Shown: positions 1 to 10,094 of the stretch, piece after piece
Layout: every line of letters starts with the position of its first letter
Position numbering within the stretch: position 1 is the stretch's first letter
DNA from: JAJPKK01 sp963747835
Lineage (GTDB): Bacteria; Pseudomonadota; Alphaproteobacteria; Rhizobiales; Xanthobacteraceae
Assembly (NCBI GenBank): GCA_963747835.1
Contig: CAVVGO010000005.1
Coordinates: forward strand, 3,286,001 to 3,350,000
Direction of reading: 5' to 3'
Length of the DNA: 64,000 nucleotides
The notes under the pieces: generated by a model
What the model was told of the DNA's origin: nothing
Databases searched by the model: none
The model's input: only the letters and a program-made list of their open reading frames with translations
Translations under genes and position numbers: made by a program

Positions 1-70
1 GCTTGCGGAAGGCACGATCGACCAGGTCTCGGAAAACGAGCGGGTGATCGAGGTCTATCTGGGCCGCTGA
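1..70 (+). CDS. urtD: Urea ABC transporter ATP-binding protein UrtD, 3' end only
   Basis: Only the last 22 codons are present, in the frame that ends with TGA at 68-70. The visible tail (EGTIDQVSENERVIEVYLGR) is the typical C-terminus of UrtD, one of the two ATPases of the UrtABCDE urea importer. urtE follows after a 116-base spacer, which agrees with normal urtD-urtE order. The call rests on the short tail plus context. Confidence 0.8.
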   Translation, partial: LAEGTIDQVSENERVIEVYLGR

Positions 71-71
71 G

Positions 72-169
72 AGCATGATCCCGAAAAGTTGCGGACTTTT
101 CGGACAAGATCATGCTTCAAAACCAGATCCGTTAGATGCGTGACGCCCCTCAACGCATCACGCGCTAAC
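72..169. repeat. Palindromic intergenic repeat between urtD and urtE
   Basis: Two nested inverted repeats. Arms AGCATGATC + CCGAAAAGT (72-89) pair with ACTTTTCGG + GATCATGCT (95-103 and 108-116) around a five-base loop. A second stem pairs GATGCGT (135-141) with ACGCATC (153-159). From memory, elements containing CCGAAAAG...GATCATGC are dispersed many times in Bradyrhizobium and Rhodopseudomonas genomes. Here it fills the spacer and could act as a transcript-stabilising or attenuating hairpin; that role is inference. Confidence 0.6.
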
Positions 170-186
170 GCCGCAAAAGGACCACC

Positions 187-885
187 ATGCTCGAAGTCAA
201 CGCCATCGACCTGCATTACGGCGCCGCGCAGGCGCTGCGCGGCATCTCGCTTAATGCGGCGCCCGGCACGGTCACCTGCGTGCTCGGCCGCAACGGCGTC
301 GGCAAGACCAGCCTGCTGCGCGCGATCGTCGGCCAGCATCCGATCAGCCGCGGCTCGATCGCATGGGAGGGACATGACATCACCGGCGCTGCAGCCATAC
401 GAGCGCGCGCGGCGCGGCATCGCCTATGTGCCGCAGGGGCGCGAGATCTTCCCGCTGCTGACGGTCGAGGAAAACCTGCAGACCGGCTTCGCCCCGCTCA
501 AGCGCGAGCGACCGCAGCGTGCCGGACGTGGTGTTCTCGCTGTTTCCGGTGCTCGAACGACATGCTGGGCCGGCGCGGCGGCGACCTATCGGGCGGCCAG
601 CAGCAGCAACTCGCGATCGGCCGCGCGCTGGTGATGCGGCCGCGCCTGCTCCTGCTCGACGAGCCGACCGAGGGCATCCAGCCGTCGATCATCAAGGACA
701 TCGGCCGCGCCATCTCCTATCTGCGCGGGCTCGGCGAGATCGCCATCGTGCTGGTCGAGCAGTATCTCGACTTCGCCCGCGAGCTCGGCGACTATTTCGC
801 GGTGATGGACCGCGGTCAGATCGTCTATTCCTCGACCCGCGCCGACATGGACGAAGCCGCCCTCAAACGCGCGCTCGCGATTTGA
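187..885 (+). CDS. urtE: Urea ABC transporter ATP-binding protein UrtE (frame-disrupted as written)
   Basis: ATPase of the urea importer, cytoplasmic face. Walker A (GRNGVGKTS) is near residue 35, the signature LSGGQQQQ near 140, Walker B LLLLDEPTEGIQPS near 157, and the H-loop region is read as VLVEQYLDF. The normal Q-loop segment (YVPQGREIFPLLTVEENLQTGF) appears in frame +2 between about 385 and 510, followed by VPDVVFSLFPVLE in frame +3 up to about 560, after which the first frame resumes. So three small indels sum to zero and the outer frame stays open while its middle third is scrambled. Either a low-quality stretch or a damaged gene; the ends are intact. It precedes ureD in the urea uptake-urease order. 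Confidence 0.85.
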   Translation: MLEVNAIDLHYGAAQALRGISLNAAPGTVTCVLGRNGVGKTSLLRAIVGQHPISRGSIAWEGHDITGAAAIRARAARHRLCAAGARDLPAADGRGKPADRLRPAQARATAACRTWCSRCFRCSNDMLGRRGGDLSGGQQQQLAIGRALVMRPRLLLLDEPTEGIQPSIIKDIGRAISYLRGLGEIAIVLVEQYLDFARELGDYFAVMDRGQIVYSSTRADMDEAALKRALAI

Positions 886-967
886 GCGGGGACAATCCGA
901 TGCGGCATGGCGCCTCGTACGAGCCTCCTTCCGTGTGGCGGAGGGTGAGGCGTCGGGTGGCGCCGGC

Positions 968-1851
968 ATGGCGGTGTCGGCTTCGATGCCCACCATCCAG
1001 AACTGCAGGCCCCCTCTTTCGCCCGGGACCGCAGGCGAGAACGCCGTGTTCGCCGCTAATCGCGCACGCGGCCGCGTCGCGGTCGACCCTCGCGGCGACG
1101 GACGGGCGCACGCGGCGCACCCACTGCCATGAGGAAGGCTCGTTGCGGGTGCGGTTTCCCGGTGCCTGCGCGGGCGCCCCGGAGGCGGTGCTGGTCAACA
1201 CCGCCGGCGGCATCGCGGGCGGCGACCGTTTCGCCGTCGACCTCGACCTCGAAGCCGGAGCGCGCCTCGTGGTGACGACCGCGGCGGCGGAGAAAGTCTA
1301 TCGCTCGCTCGGGCCCGACGCCGCCTTCGACCTCACTGCGCGGGTCGGCGATGGCGCCGAACTGATGTGGCTGCCGCAGGAGACCATCCTGTTCGATCGC
1401 GCGCGGCTCGCGCCGCAGCGTCGACATCGCGCTCGCGCCCGCTGCGACGCTGGTGTTCGCCGAGGCGGTGGTGTTCGGCCGCGCCGCCATGGGCGAGGTC
1501 GATGACGCCGGGTTCCTCGCCGACCGCTGGCGCATCCGGCGCGGCGGCAAGCTCGCCTTTGCCGAAAGCCTCCGCCTTGATGGCGCCATCGCCGGGCGGC
1601 TCGGCGAAGCCGCCATCGCCAACGGCCACGCCGCGATCGGGACCGTGCTGCTCGCGCCGGGCGACGACGCAACGGTCGAGGCGGTGCGCGCCGCCCTGCC
1701 GGGCACACACGGCGAAGCCGGTATCTCGGCCTGGGGCGGCATCGCGCTTGTCCGCCTCGTTGCGCCCGATGGCGCTGCGCTGCGCCACGATCTTGTTATA
1801 GTATTGGCCGCGCTCGGCCGCGGCGCCCTGCCGCGGCTGTGGCTCAACTAA
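968..1851 (+). CDS. ureD: Urease accessory protein UreD (frame-disrupted as written)
   Basis: UreD (UreH) is the scaffold chaperone that binds apo-urease with UreF and UreG for nickel delivery. Family blocks are read across three frames: FAANRARG near 1050 (frame 2), then GSLRVRFPGA, NTAGGIAGGDRF, TTAAAEKVYRS and LPQETILFDRARL (1135-1410, frame 3), then VDIALAPAATLVFAEAVVFGRAAMGE and DRWRIRRGG through the stop at 1851 (frame 1). Indels are therefore needed near 1090 and 1415. The start is uncertain: ATG 968 or 986 in frame 2, neither with a strong ribosome site. ureA begins 36 bases downstream. Confidence 0.85.
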
Positions 1852-1887
1852 CTTCGATCCCACCCAACCGACCGCGATATTGCGACC

Positions 1888-2190
1888 ATGCACCTGACGC
1901 CGCGCGAAAAAGACAAGCTGCTGATCGCCATGGCCGCCATGGTGGCGCGCCGGAGGCTCGAACGCGGCGTCAAACTCAACCATCCGGAGGCAGTGGCGCT
2001 GATCAGCGATTTCATCATGGAAGGCGCGCGCGACGGCAAGACCGTCGCCGAGCTGATGCAGGCCGGCGCCCACGTGATCGCGCGCAATCAGGTGATGGAC
2101 GGCATCGCCGAGATGATCCCGGAAATCCAGGTCGAGGCGACATTCCCGGACGGCACCAAGCTCGTCACCGTGCACGAGCCGATCCGATGA
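1888..2190 (+). CDS. ureA: Urease subunit gamma
   Basis: 100 residues, the usual length of the separate bacterial gamma subunit. It opens with MHLTPREKDKLLIAMAA and contains the conserved RGVKLNHPEAVALISDF block and the C-terminal FPDGTKLVTVHEPI. Gamma assembles with beta and alpha into the (abc)3 urease trimer, which hydrolyses urea to ammonia and carbamate in the cytoplasm. The frame is intact. It lies between ureD and ureB in normal order. Confidence 0.98.
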   Translation: MHLTPREKDKLLIAMAAMVARRRLERGVKLNHPEAVALISDFIMEGARDGKTVAELMQAGAHVIARNQVMDGIAEMIPEIQVEATFPDGTKLVTVHEPIR

Positions 2191-2218
2191 CGCGGACCCA
2201 TCGAGAACAATTCGTCGT

Positions 2219-2237
2219 GGCCGCGCTTGTCGCGGCC
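2219..2237. repeat. Perfect hairpin in the ureA-ureB spacer
   Basis: GGCCGCG (2219-2225), loop CTTGT, CGCGGCC (2231-2237). It shares the core CGCTTGTCGCGG with the larger inverted repeat near 12360, so it may be a short relic of the same dispersed family. There is no T-run, so it is unlikely to terminate transcription; it could tune the ureA/ureB mRNA, which is inference. Confidence 0.45.
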
Positions 2238-2268
2238 GCGACGAGGCACCTTTGAAGAACTCACCCCC

Positions 2269-2574
2269 ATGATCCCCGGCGAAGTCATCACCAAATCGGG
2301 CGACATCGTACTCAACGTTAACCGCAAGACCGTGACGCTCACGGTCGCCAATTCTGGTGACCGCCCGATCCAGGTCGGCAGCCATTATCATTTCTTCGAG
2401 ACCAATCCGGCGCTGAAGTTCGAGCGCAAGAAGGCGCGCGGCATGCGGCTCGACATCGCGGCCGGAACCGCGGTGCGGTTCGAGCCCGGCCAGACCCGCG
2501 AGGTGTCGCTGGTCGCGTTCGCGGGAGGGCGCGCGATCTACGGTTTTCGCCAGGACGTGATGGGCAAGTTGTGA
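2269..2574 (+). CDS. ureB: Urease subunit beta
   Basis: 101 residues, the standard length, starting MIPGEVITKSGDIVLN. An upstream in-frame start at 2227 would add 14 residues not seen in the family, so ATG 2269 is preferred. Conserved blocks are VANSGDRPIQVGSHYHFFE, RLDIAAGTAVRFEPG and VSLVAFAGGR. It is a structural subunit of urease. The gap to ureA (78 bases) holds a GC hairpin. Confidence 0.97.
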   Translation: MIPGEVITKSGDIVLNVNRKTVTLTVANSGDRPIQVGSHYHFFETNPALKFERKKARGMRLDIAAGTAVRFEPGQTREVSLVAFAGGRAIYGFRQDVMGKL

Positions 2575-2602
2575 AACGCGCAACGCGGGGAGAGAGGTTA
2601 CC

Positions 2603-2803
2603 ATGGATACGAGTGATATTTTGATCAAGATCGGCGTTTTCATCGCGTTCGCGATTTACCTCTGGCCGATCGCCAGGATACTTCAGAAAGCCGGTTACAG
2701 CGGCTGGTGGTGCCTGCTGACCTATGTGCCGGTCGTCAACTTCATCATGCTCAGCATCTTCGCTGCTGCGAAATGGCCGAACCTCCGCGACGCCAAACCT
2801 TGA
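2603..2803 (+). CDS. Small membrane protein between ureB and ureC
   Basis: 66 residues preceded by a good ribosome site (GGGGAGAGAGG). Two hydrophobic segments are visible: residues about 8-26 (IGVFIAFAIYLWPIARIL) and 35-55 (WWCLLTYVPVVNFIMLSIFAA). I recall similar small membrane ORFs at this place in urease operons of Bradyrhizobium/Rhodopseudomonas relatives, but no function is known to me. Position suggests co-transcription with urease genes; a role in urea or nickel handling would be speculation. Confidence 0.75.
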   Translation: MDTSDILIKIGVFIAFAIYLWPIARILQKAGYSGWWCLLTYVPVVNFIMLSIFAAAKWPNLRDAKP

Positions 2804-2833
2804 GCTTTCAAGCCTTGAGCTTTCGAGCCTTGA
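2798..2833. repeat. 15-base tandem repeat in the ureC leader
   Basis: CCTTGAGCTTTCAAG (2798-2812) is followed directly by CCTTGAGCTTTCGAG (2813-2827) and a partial third copy CCTTGA (2828-2833). The TGA stop of the upstream small ORF lies inside the first copy. The ureC start is 25 bases past the array. It may be simple slippage, or may affect translation initiation of ureC. Confidence 0.7.
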
Positions 2834-2857
2834 CCGCCGCGCGATCGGAGTGACCGT

Positions 2858-4563
<1,706 letters not shown>

Positions 4564-4567
<4 letters not shown>

Positions 4568-5070
4568 TCAACCCCGAGGTCGTGGAGCGCATCCGGGCGG
4601 TGAAGCGGGCGTCACGCGTTGTGCGCGCCGCCACATGGCCCGCGGCCTGCGCCATCGATCGCGTGGTCCTCGACGCCGACGAGCGCCACCGGCGGCGCAT
4701 CGTGCTCGCGGGCGAGCGCGGCACCCGGTTCCTGCTCGACCTCGCGGAGGCAACCGCGCTGCGCGACGGCGACGGCCTCGTGCTCGATGACGGCGCGATC
4801 GTCGCCGTGGTCGCCAAATCCGAGCCGGTGGTCGAGATCGCGGCGCCTGATGCCGCGGCCCTGGCGCGCCTCGCCTGGCATCTCGGCAATCGACACACCG
4901 AAGTGCAACTCGCCGGCAACCGCCTGCGCATCCGGCGCGACCACGTGCTGGAGGAGATGCTGGTCGGCCTCGGTGCGCGGCTCACCTCGATCGAAGCGCC
5001 CTTCGAGCCGGAACGCGGCGCCTATGAGCACCGGCACGGCGGCGATGGTGGCGTCGATGTCCAGCCATGA
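4564..5070 (+). CDS. ureE: Urease accessory protein UreE (nickel metallochaperone)
   Basis: 168 residues from a TTG start that overlaps the ureC stop (TTGATC). There is no in-frame ATG nearby, and AGAGG lies about ten bases upstream. Features include the RRIVLAGERGTRFLLDL block, the WHLGNRHTEVQL motif with the conserved nickel-site His, and HVLEEMLVGLGA. The C-terminus is short and histidine-poor (EHRHGGDGG) compared with the long His tails of many UreE proteins. In relatives ureF follows at once; here the next urease gene is 53.7 kb away. Confidence 0.93.
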
Positions 5071-5411
5071 CCCCGACGACATCGGAATGATCGTCCGCGT
5101 CACGCCCAGGGTGCGGCGGCGGCTTAGCCCCGGTCCATATTGCGCCTCGATTCCAAATCGTGCATGAAACTGTCACGATCTCACCCGTGTTGCGACTCCA
5201 GCGGGGACAGGCTTTTACCGGGTCGTCGGCAGCCCGAAAAAGAAGGCAATCGGCCTCGGGCGTGGCGGAAGAGAGGAACAATCTGAGGTTGAGCAGAGGG
5301 TCGCCTTCATAATGCCTCTGGCCCAGGATTTCCTACCAATATAGACGTGTCGGGAGGCATCGTGAGCCCGCTTGTGAAGTCGGTGTCCCGTCCTGAGGCG
5401 GAGACGCGCTT
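5071..5411. other. Spacer after ureE; no gene seen
   Basis: This is the left edge of the segment separating ureE from ureF. I see no convincing ORF, ureF remnant, tRNA, integrase attachment site or clear terminator. It presumably holds the promoter of the sulfotransferase-like gene at 5412. Confidence 0.5.
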
Positions 5412-6441
5412 GTGATTCCGGCTCCAAGGACGTCTCGGCAGCTATTGAACTTGTTCATGCTTTTCAAGGAAGAGCGCGGCGCCGATTCGATCGTCGGGGG
5501 CATCGACTTCGCGACGGCGGAAGCGCGACAGATTATTTTTGCGGCCTTCGGCCGTCTTCCCGAAAAACGCGAAATCGTCCAGAATCTCAACTCCCCTGTG
5601 CGGAAAATCTTCAACGATGTTCTGCATTCAGCGGAATTCCAGCGCGGCATCATTCAGTTTATTTTGCACGCGCTGGAAGAGAAGACGCGCTTGATATTTG
5701 TTCATATTCCCAAATGCGCCGGGACCGACTTGATCGGGCATCTGGCCTCGCGGTTTCCCTCGGTCAATCATTCGCTGACGGCACCGAACTGGGTCTCCAA
5801 ACAGCAACTCTTTGCCAAGCTGCGAGATATTGCGGTATACTCTCATTTTCATGATGATCTGTTCGTCAACGGGCATTTCAACCTGCAGTTCTTCTTGCAG
5901 AACGAATTGTTGAGGTATTCAGATCGATGCTTTACTGTCATCAGAGACCCGGAATCGATAATTATTTCTCAGGTCAACTACATCATGACGCGCTTCATCG
6001 ATGATCGCGAGCAAAAGTTTCCCGATACTAGAGAGTGGCTGAAAATGATGGACCTTGAGCGAATTCCACCGGACGCGGGCGCTGACTATTTCAGACAGCT
6101 CGCCCTCAAACTTCTGAGGAATCAGTCCGCGATCCGTAAAAATTATATCTGCACCGCGCTTGGACGCGAAACCGGCAAAACCGCGCTGGAGAACATCCAG
6201 ACTGCGGACATCGAGATCACCGATACGACCAGATACAACACGTGGCTGAAGGATGAGTGGGGAATAGCGGCGAACACGAGAAGAAATGAATTGAAAAAAA
6301 TCCTAACAGACAAAGATATCGAGCCGAGCGAGCGCGACTACATCGAACTCGATCACCGCCGAAGATCGCCCGCTATACGCGATGATCATGAACAAGCTCG
6401 CCGAGTCGCCAAGGAGCTTCATCAAAGGCAGCGAATTGTAG
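5412..6441 (+). CDS. Sulfotransferase family protein (C-terminal frameshift)
   Basis: The N-terminal 90 residues are helical and unassigned. Residues about 93-106 read LIFVHIPKCAGTDL, the 5'-phosphosulfate-binding loop of sulfotransferases. CFTVIRDPESIIISQVNY (about 175-192) is the 3'-phosphate-binding region. The written frame runs past the natural end; a one-base shift near 6355 restores ELDHAEDRPLYAMIMNKLAESP and stops at 6439-6441, a typical family ending. It should move sulfate from PAPS to a glycan or other acceptor. cysDNC at 16.5-19.3 kb could supply PAPS. Lower GC than the urease genes suggests a different history. Acceptor unknown. Confidence 0.72.
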
Positions 6442-6553
6442 CGGGGGATGGCTGTGGGTGCGTCGTTCCAACTCATTCAAAGCAGAATTGTTGTGCCACG
6501 GTCCAGCCCAAGAGGGCCAGGTAATGGCCAGGTAAGAGGGGCGAGGCTGCAAT

Positions 6554-7225
6554 ATGATCGCCGCTGAAGGCACAGAGCAGATCGCCGCTTCTCCCCGCGA
6601 GATCATGATGCGGTTCGAATCCCTGGGCGAAAATTGTGAGTTCGGCATCGTGCAACGTGCTCATAAAGCCGAGCCGCTTGGATTGTTCCGGTGGGCTTCC
6701 GCGAATCTTCAGGCCGTTACTGCGGCGCTGGCTGCGCGTTTTGAGGGCTTGGGCGATCCCAAATGCGTTCGGATTCGCTTGGTAAACGGCGAATACATGG
6801 CCGATGAGACACGCTACCGCCTGACCTACCACACCTTTGCCAAGGAGGGGGAGCTAACCGCGGAGGCGCTGCATGAACGGGAATTCAAGCGGCTTCGTTA
6901 TCTCGCCGGCAAATTGGCTGAAGATTTGGAGGAGGCCGAAAAAATCTTCGTCTGCAAGCGGGACCGCGCGCTTACCGAGGCCGAAATTGCGCCGCTCTAT
7001 CGGGCACTGCGCGAATATGGTCCCAACACGTTGCTGTGGGTTGTTCCATCCAGTCCTCACCACGCGGCGGGAAACGCCGAGTGGCTCGGCGACGGGTTGA
7101 TGCGCGGTTATATAGACCACTTCGCGGACCCCGACCGCGTGCCCGCGACTACGTCCGTGGGCGTTTGGACCAACATTTGCACCAATGCTTTGCAATTGCG
7201 GCGGGAGCGGGCTAAACGGCGGTGA
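6554..7225 (+). CDS. Conserved hypothetical protein with FESLGENCEFG motif
   Basis: 223 residues. Near the N-terminus it has MMRFESLGENCEFGIVQR followed by AEPLGLFRWAS, a signature I recognise from uncharacterised proteins in alphaproteobacterial glycan clusters, sometimes as part of larger tailoring proteins. It also has a charged middle and a C-terminal LWVVPSSP segment. No signal peptide or membrane span is seen. ATG 6554 has a purine-rich upstream stretch; ATG 6605, just before the motif, is an alternative. It sits between a sulfotransferase-like gene and an acyl carrier protein. No function assigned. Confidence 0.7.
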   Translation: MIAAEGTEQIAASPREIMMRFESLGENCEFGIVQRAHKAEPLGLFRWASANLQAVTAALAARFEGLGDPKCVRIRLVNGEYMADETRYRLTYHTFAKEGELTAEALHEREFKRLRYLAGKLAEDLEEAEKIFVCKRDRALTEAEIAPLYRALREYGPNTLLWVVPSSPHHAAGNAEWLGDGLMRGYIDHFADPDRVPATTSVGVWTNICTNALQLRRERAKRR

Positions 7226-7333
7226 CCCGGCCTTCGGTAGCGATCCTTTGCTGTCGCGACCCGACAGACGACGCGGAGGGGAGCGGGCAGATCGTCTTCG
7301 CAAGCTTCAAGTGCCAAGGCCAATGAGGCTGAA

Positions 7334-7576
7334 ATGAACACCGATCCGGTATTGTCGGCGCTCACCGAGATTTTCCACGAGGTCTTTGACGATGAGTCGC
7401 TCGTGCTCGCGCGGCAAATGACGGCGTCTGATGTCAAGGGATGGGACTCTTTCAAGCAGGTTGAAATTCTGCTCGCCGTCCAGGAGCGGTTCAAGCTGAA
7501 GCTCAGCAGCCGCGAGATCGATGGACTGGGATGTGTCGGCGATCTGGTTAGCCTCATCGAGCGCCATCGGATCTGA
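7334..7576 (+). CDS. Acyl carrier protein (first of two)
   Basis: 80 residues with the carrier-protein fold pattern. The phosphopantetheine site is GWDSF with Ser39, followed by KQVEILLAVQERFKL and the helix IDGLGCVGDLVSLIERH. Phe after Ser replaces the Leu of fatty-acid ACP, as in carrier proteins dedicated to tailoring or polyketide-like systems. ATG 7334 is preceded by GAGGCTGAA. Its neighbours (WcbI-TPR, FkbH-like, second ACP) suggest it carries a glyceryl or similar acyl group for glycan modification; the cargo is inferred. Confidence 0.88.
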   Translation: MNTDPVLSALTEIFHEVFDDESLVLARQMTASDVKGWDSFKQVEILLAVQERFKLKLSSREIDGLGCVGDLVSLIERHRI

Positions 7577-7656
7577 ACATAGGCGTCTTGATGAGAAAAT
7601 GTGAAAAAGTCCAGGCAAGTCCCATTTTGCGGGCCAAAGTGCCCGAGGGCATTTGA

Positions 7657-10047
7657 ATGGCGCGGATCGTTTTCGTCGGCAACTGCCAGATGCGAGCGCT
7701 CTGCAACGCCTATAATGCCTTCGTATCTCCGTGGACGCAAGATATCGCGACCTTCGTTGATGCGTACAAGCTCACGCCCGAGACAGCGGCGAATGCTATC
7801 AATGGCGCGGACGTGCTCGTCGGCCAGGTTGCGGAGTTCAAGTCCAACATCGATATCGACGAGGCGCCTTCGCACGTCGCCAAGTACCGCGTTCCGGTTG
7901 TCACGGCCGGATTCCTGTGGCCGTTCGGCGGCCAGCCGCATCCGAAATCGGCTCCCCTGCCCTACCACGAACTCGGCCCGTATCCGGCGGAATTGGGCAA
8001 TTCATATTTGAACCGCCTGATCAAAAAAGGCACTGATCCCGACGAAGCGGCGAGCAAATACATCGCCCTTGACGTCAACACCGTCGTCAATCTCGATCGT
8101 CTCCTCGAGCTCAATCTTGAAACGCAACGAAACCGCGATCGAGCAACCGGCTTCAACGCCGCCGATCTTATCGAGGCACATTTTCGCGACGAGCCCATCT
8201 TCCTCACGCCCTACCATCCCAATCTCCGCGTCGCCCGCTATTTGATCCAGCAAACGTTTCGCACGATGGGTCTCGGTTCTGCGACGATCGACCGGGTGGA
8301 AAAGTGTCTCGCTGCCACCCCGTTTCCGAAGAACGGACTGCCGATCCATCCGAGCGTCTGCGGTCATTTTGGGCTCGCATATGGCAACGAAGGATATCGT
8401 TACCGGTTTTGGAGCGAAGGATGGTTCACGTTCGAGCAGCACGTCGGGCGATATTTGCGGTTTGAGTGGAACGAGGCGCTCGAACGGGGGGTGGCGCTGA
8501 ACCGCGCGAAAAGGCCTGACGTCGCGGCCGCGCTGGACATGCTCACCGTCGGCTTGCGGCGTTCGCCGCAATCGAGCGACGGCCACCTCAACCTCAGCAT
8601 CGCCCTTGACCGCCTTGGCCGCGCCGACGAGGCGATCGCGGCAGCCCGCACCGCGATCGAACTCGAACCGGGCAACGCGGCCGCACTGCGTCACCTGGGT
8701 ATTCTCCTGTCGCGGCTGCGACAGTTCGAGGAAGCCGAACTCCTGATGGGGCAGGCCATTGCGCTCGAACCCGGTAATGCCGAGTTTCGTCACAGCTTGA
8801 GCCATATCCTGGCGGACCGAGGTTGCGCCGACGCAGCGCTGGACGCATCCAGCCTGGCGATCGAACTTGATCCTGGCCGGGCGAGCTTCCATGCACAGTT
8901 GGCTCAATTGCTGGAGGCTAACCGGGACTATGAGACCGCGGAGCGCGCGTTGGTGCGGGCGACCGAGCTTGCCCCGTCGGCGTCGGACCCTTATGCGGCG
9001 TTGAGCCGTTTCCTGTCGCGACGGGACCGCCTCAGGGAGGCGACGACGGCCGCGCGGCAAGCTGCCGATCTCGAGCCCGAGAACGCCAATCTGCATGGCC
9101 TGTTGGCGCACTGCTTTGGCCGCGACGGCCAATTCCCAAAGGCGGAACGGGAGCTGCGTCGGGCGATTGAAATCGAGCCGGGGCGTGCCGGCTTTTATCA
9201 CGAACTCAGCCACATTCTTGGCCGGCTGGATCGGTTCGAGGAAGCCATCGAGGCCGCGCGGCATAGCGTGGCGATCGATCCAGCCGCCGCGCCGTCCCAC
9301 GTCCGTCTGGCCTATTTCCTGTCACGGTCTGCCGACCTGGTGGGCGCCGAGCAATGCCTTCGGCGCGCGATCGAATTGTCGCCCTCTGTTGGCGCTATTC
9401 ATCATGAGCTCGCCTCCGTGCTCGATCGCCAGGGGAGGATAGAGGAAGCGGTTGCGGCCGCGCGGCAGGCCGCAGCGCTCGATCCGATCGCAGCGCCTGT
9501 GCACGGTCGCCTCAGCCATTTTCTCGCGAGGCACGGCGAGCTGAAAGAAGCGGAGGCGGCTGCCCGGCGCGCCATCGAGATCGCTCCTGACGTCGGGATT
9601 TGGCACCAGGCACTCAGCCATGTCCTTCATCGCGAGGGCCGGATCGTGGAGGCTGTTGCGGCGGCGCGACGGTCAATCGAATGCGAGCCCGCTGCACCGC
9701 AGCTACATTCCTGGCTTGCATTTCTCCTGTCGGGCACAAACGATATAGAGGAAGCGGAACAGGCCATCCGCCATGCCGTCACGCTCGCTCCGAATTCCAG
9801 CGCATTTCATTTGCAGCACAGTCAGGTGCTGGCCCGGCAGCATCGCCTCCACGAGGCGCTCGAGGCCGGCCGGCGCGCGGTCGAGCTTGATCCGAATGAT
9901 CGGCACGCCAAGGCGGCCGTCGCTACCCTTGTTGTGCGGCAGTCCGATCTCAAGCTGCCGCGGACGGATGGTCGAGTTGTAGACGACGGCCAGCAGGCTC
10001 CCACCGACAACTCTGAGCCCCCACAAACCGCGCGTCGGCGTGGGTAG
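7657..10047 (+). CDS. WcbI-domain protein with C-terminal TPR array
   Basis: 796 residues. Residues 1-265 match the WcbI polysaccharide-biosynthesis domain, starting ARIVFVGNCQMRAL, with FLWPFGGQPHP and TPYHPN blocks. WcbI of Burkholderia capsule synthesis is reported to bind coenzyme A and is thought to acylate. From about residue 280 to 775 come roughly fourteen 34-residue TPRs. In the second half two TPR types alternate (LSHxLxRxGRxxEA, then LAxFLSxxxDLxEAE), giving a 68-residue higher-order period. The gene lies between two acyl carrier proteins and an FkbH-like gene. A CoA/pantetheine-binding head on a protein scaffold fits transfer of an acyl group from ACP; this is inference. Confidence 0.82.
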   Translation: MARIVFVGNCQMRALCNAYNAFVSPWTQDIATFVDAYKLTPETAANAINGADVLVGQVAEFKSNIDIDEAPSHVAKYRVPVVTAGFLWPFGGQPHPKSAPLPYHELGPYPAELGNSYLNRLIKKGTDPDEAASKYIALDVNTVVNLDRLLELNLETQRNRDRATGFNAADLIEAHFRDEPIFLTPYHPNLRVARYLIQQTFRTMGLGSATIDRVEKCLAATPFPKNGLPIHPSVCGHFGLAYGNEGYRYRFWSEGWFTFEQHVGRYLRFEWNEALERGVALNRAKRPDVAAALDMLTVGLRRSPQSSDGHLNLSIALDRLGRADEAIAAARTAIELEPGNAAALRHLGILLSRLRQFEEAELLMGQAIALEPGNAEFRHSLSHILADRGCADAALDASSLAIELDPGRASFHAQLAQLLEANRDYETAERALVRATELAPSASDPYAALSRFLSRRDRLREATTAARQAADLEPENANLHGLLAHCFGRDGQFPKAERELRRAIEIEPGRAGFYHELSHILGRLDRFEEAIEAARHSVAIDPAAAPSHVRLAYFLSRSADLVGAEQCLRRAIELSPSVGAIHHELASVLDRQGRIEEAVAAARQAAALDPIAAPVHGRLSHFLARHGELKEAEAAARRAIEIAPDVGIWHQALSHVLHREGRIVEAVAAARRSIECEPAAPQLHSWLAFLLSGTNDIEEAEQAIRHAVTLAPNSSAFHLQHSQVLARQHRLHEALEAGRRAVELDPNDRHAKAAVATLVVRQSDLKLPRTDGRVVDDGQQAPTDNSEPPQTARRRG

Positions 10048-10094
10048 ATAAACCGCTGGGCCAGAGTTTCGCGAGCAGAACGGGATGGCGATGT

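Noticed and set aside
8002..9300. 432-codon minus-strand ORF
   Set aside because: Antisense to the WcbI-TPR gene; no motifs, and the plus-strand TPR repeats are unmistakable.
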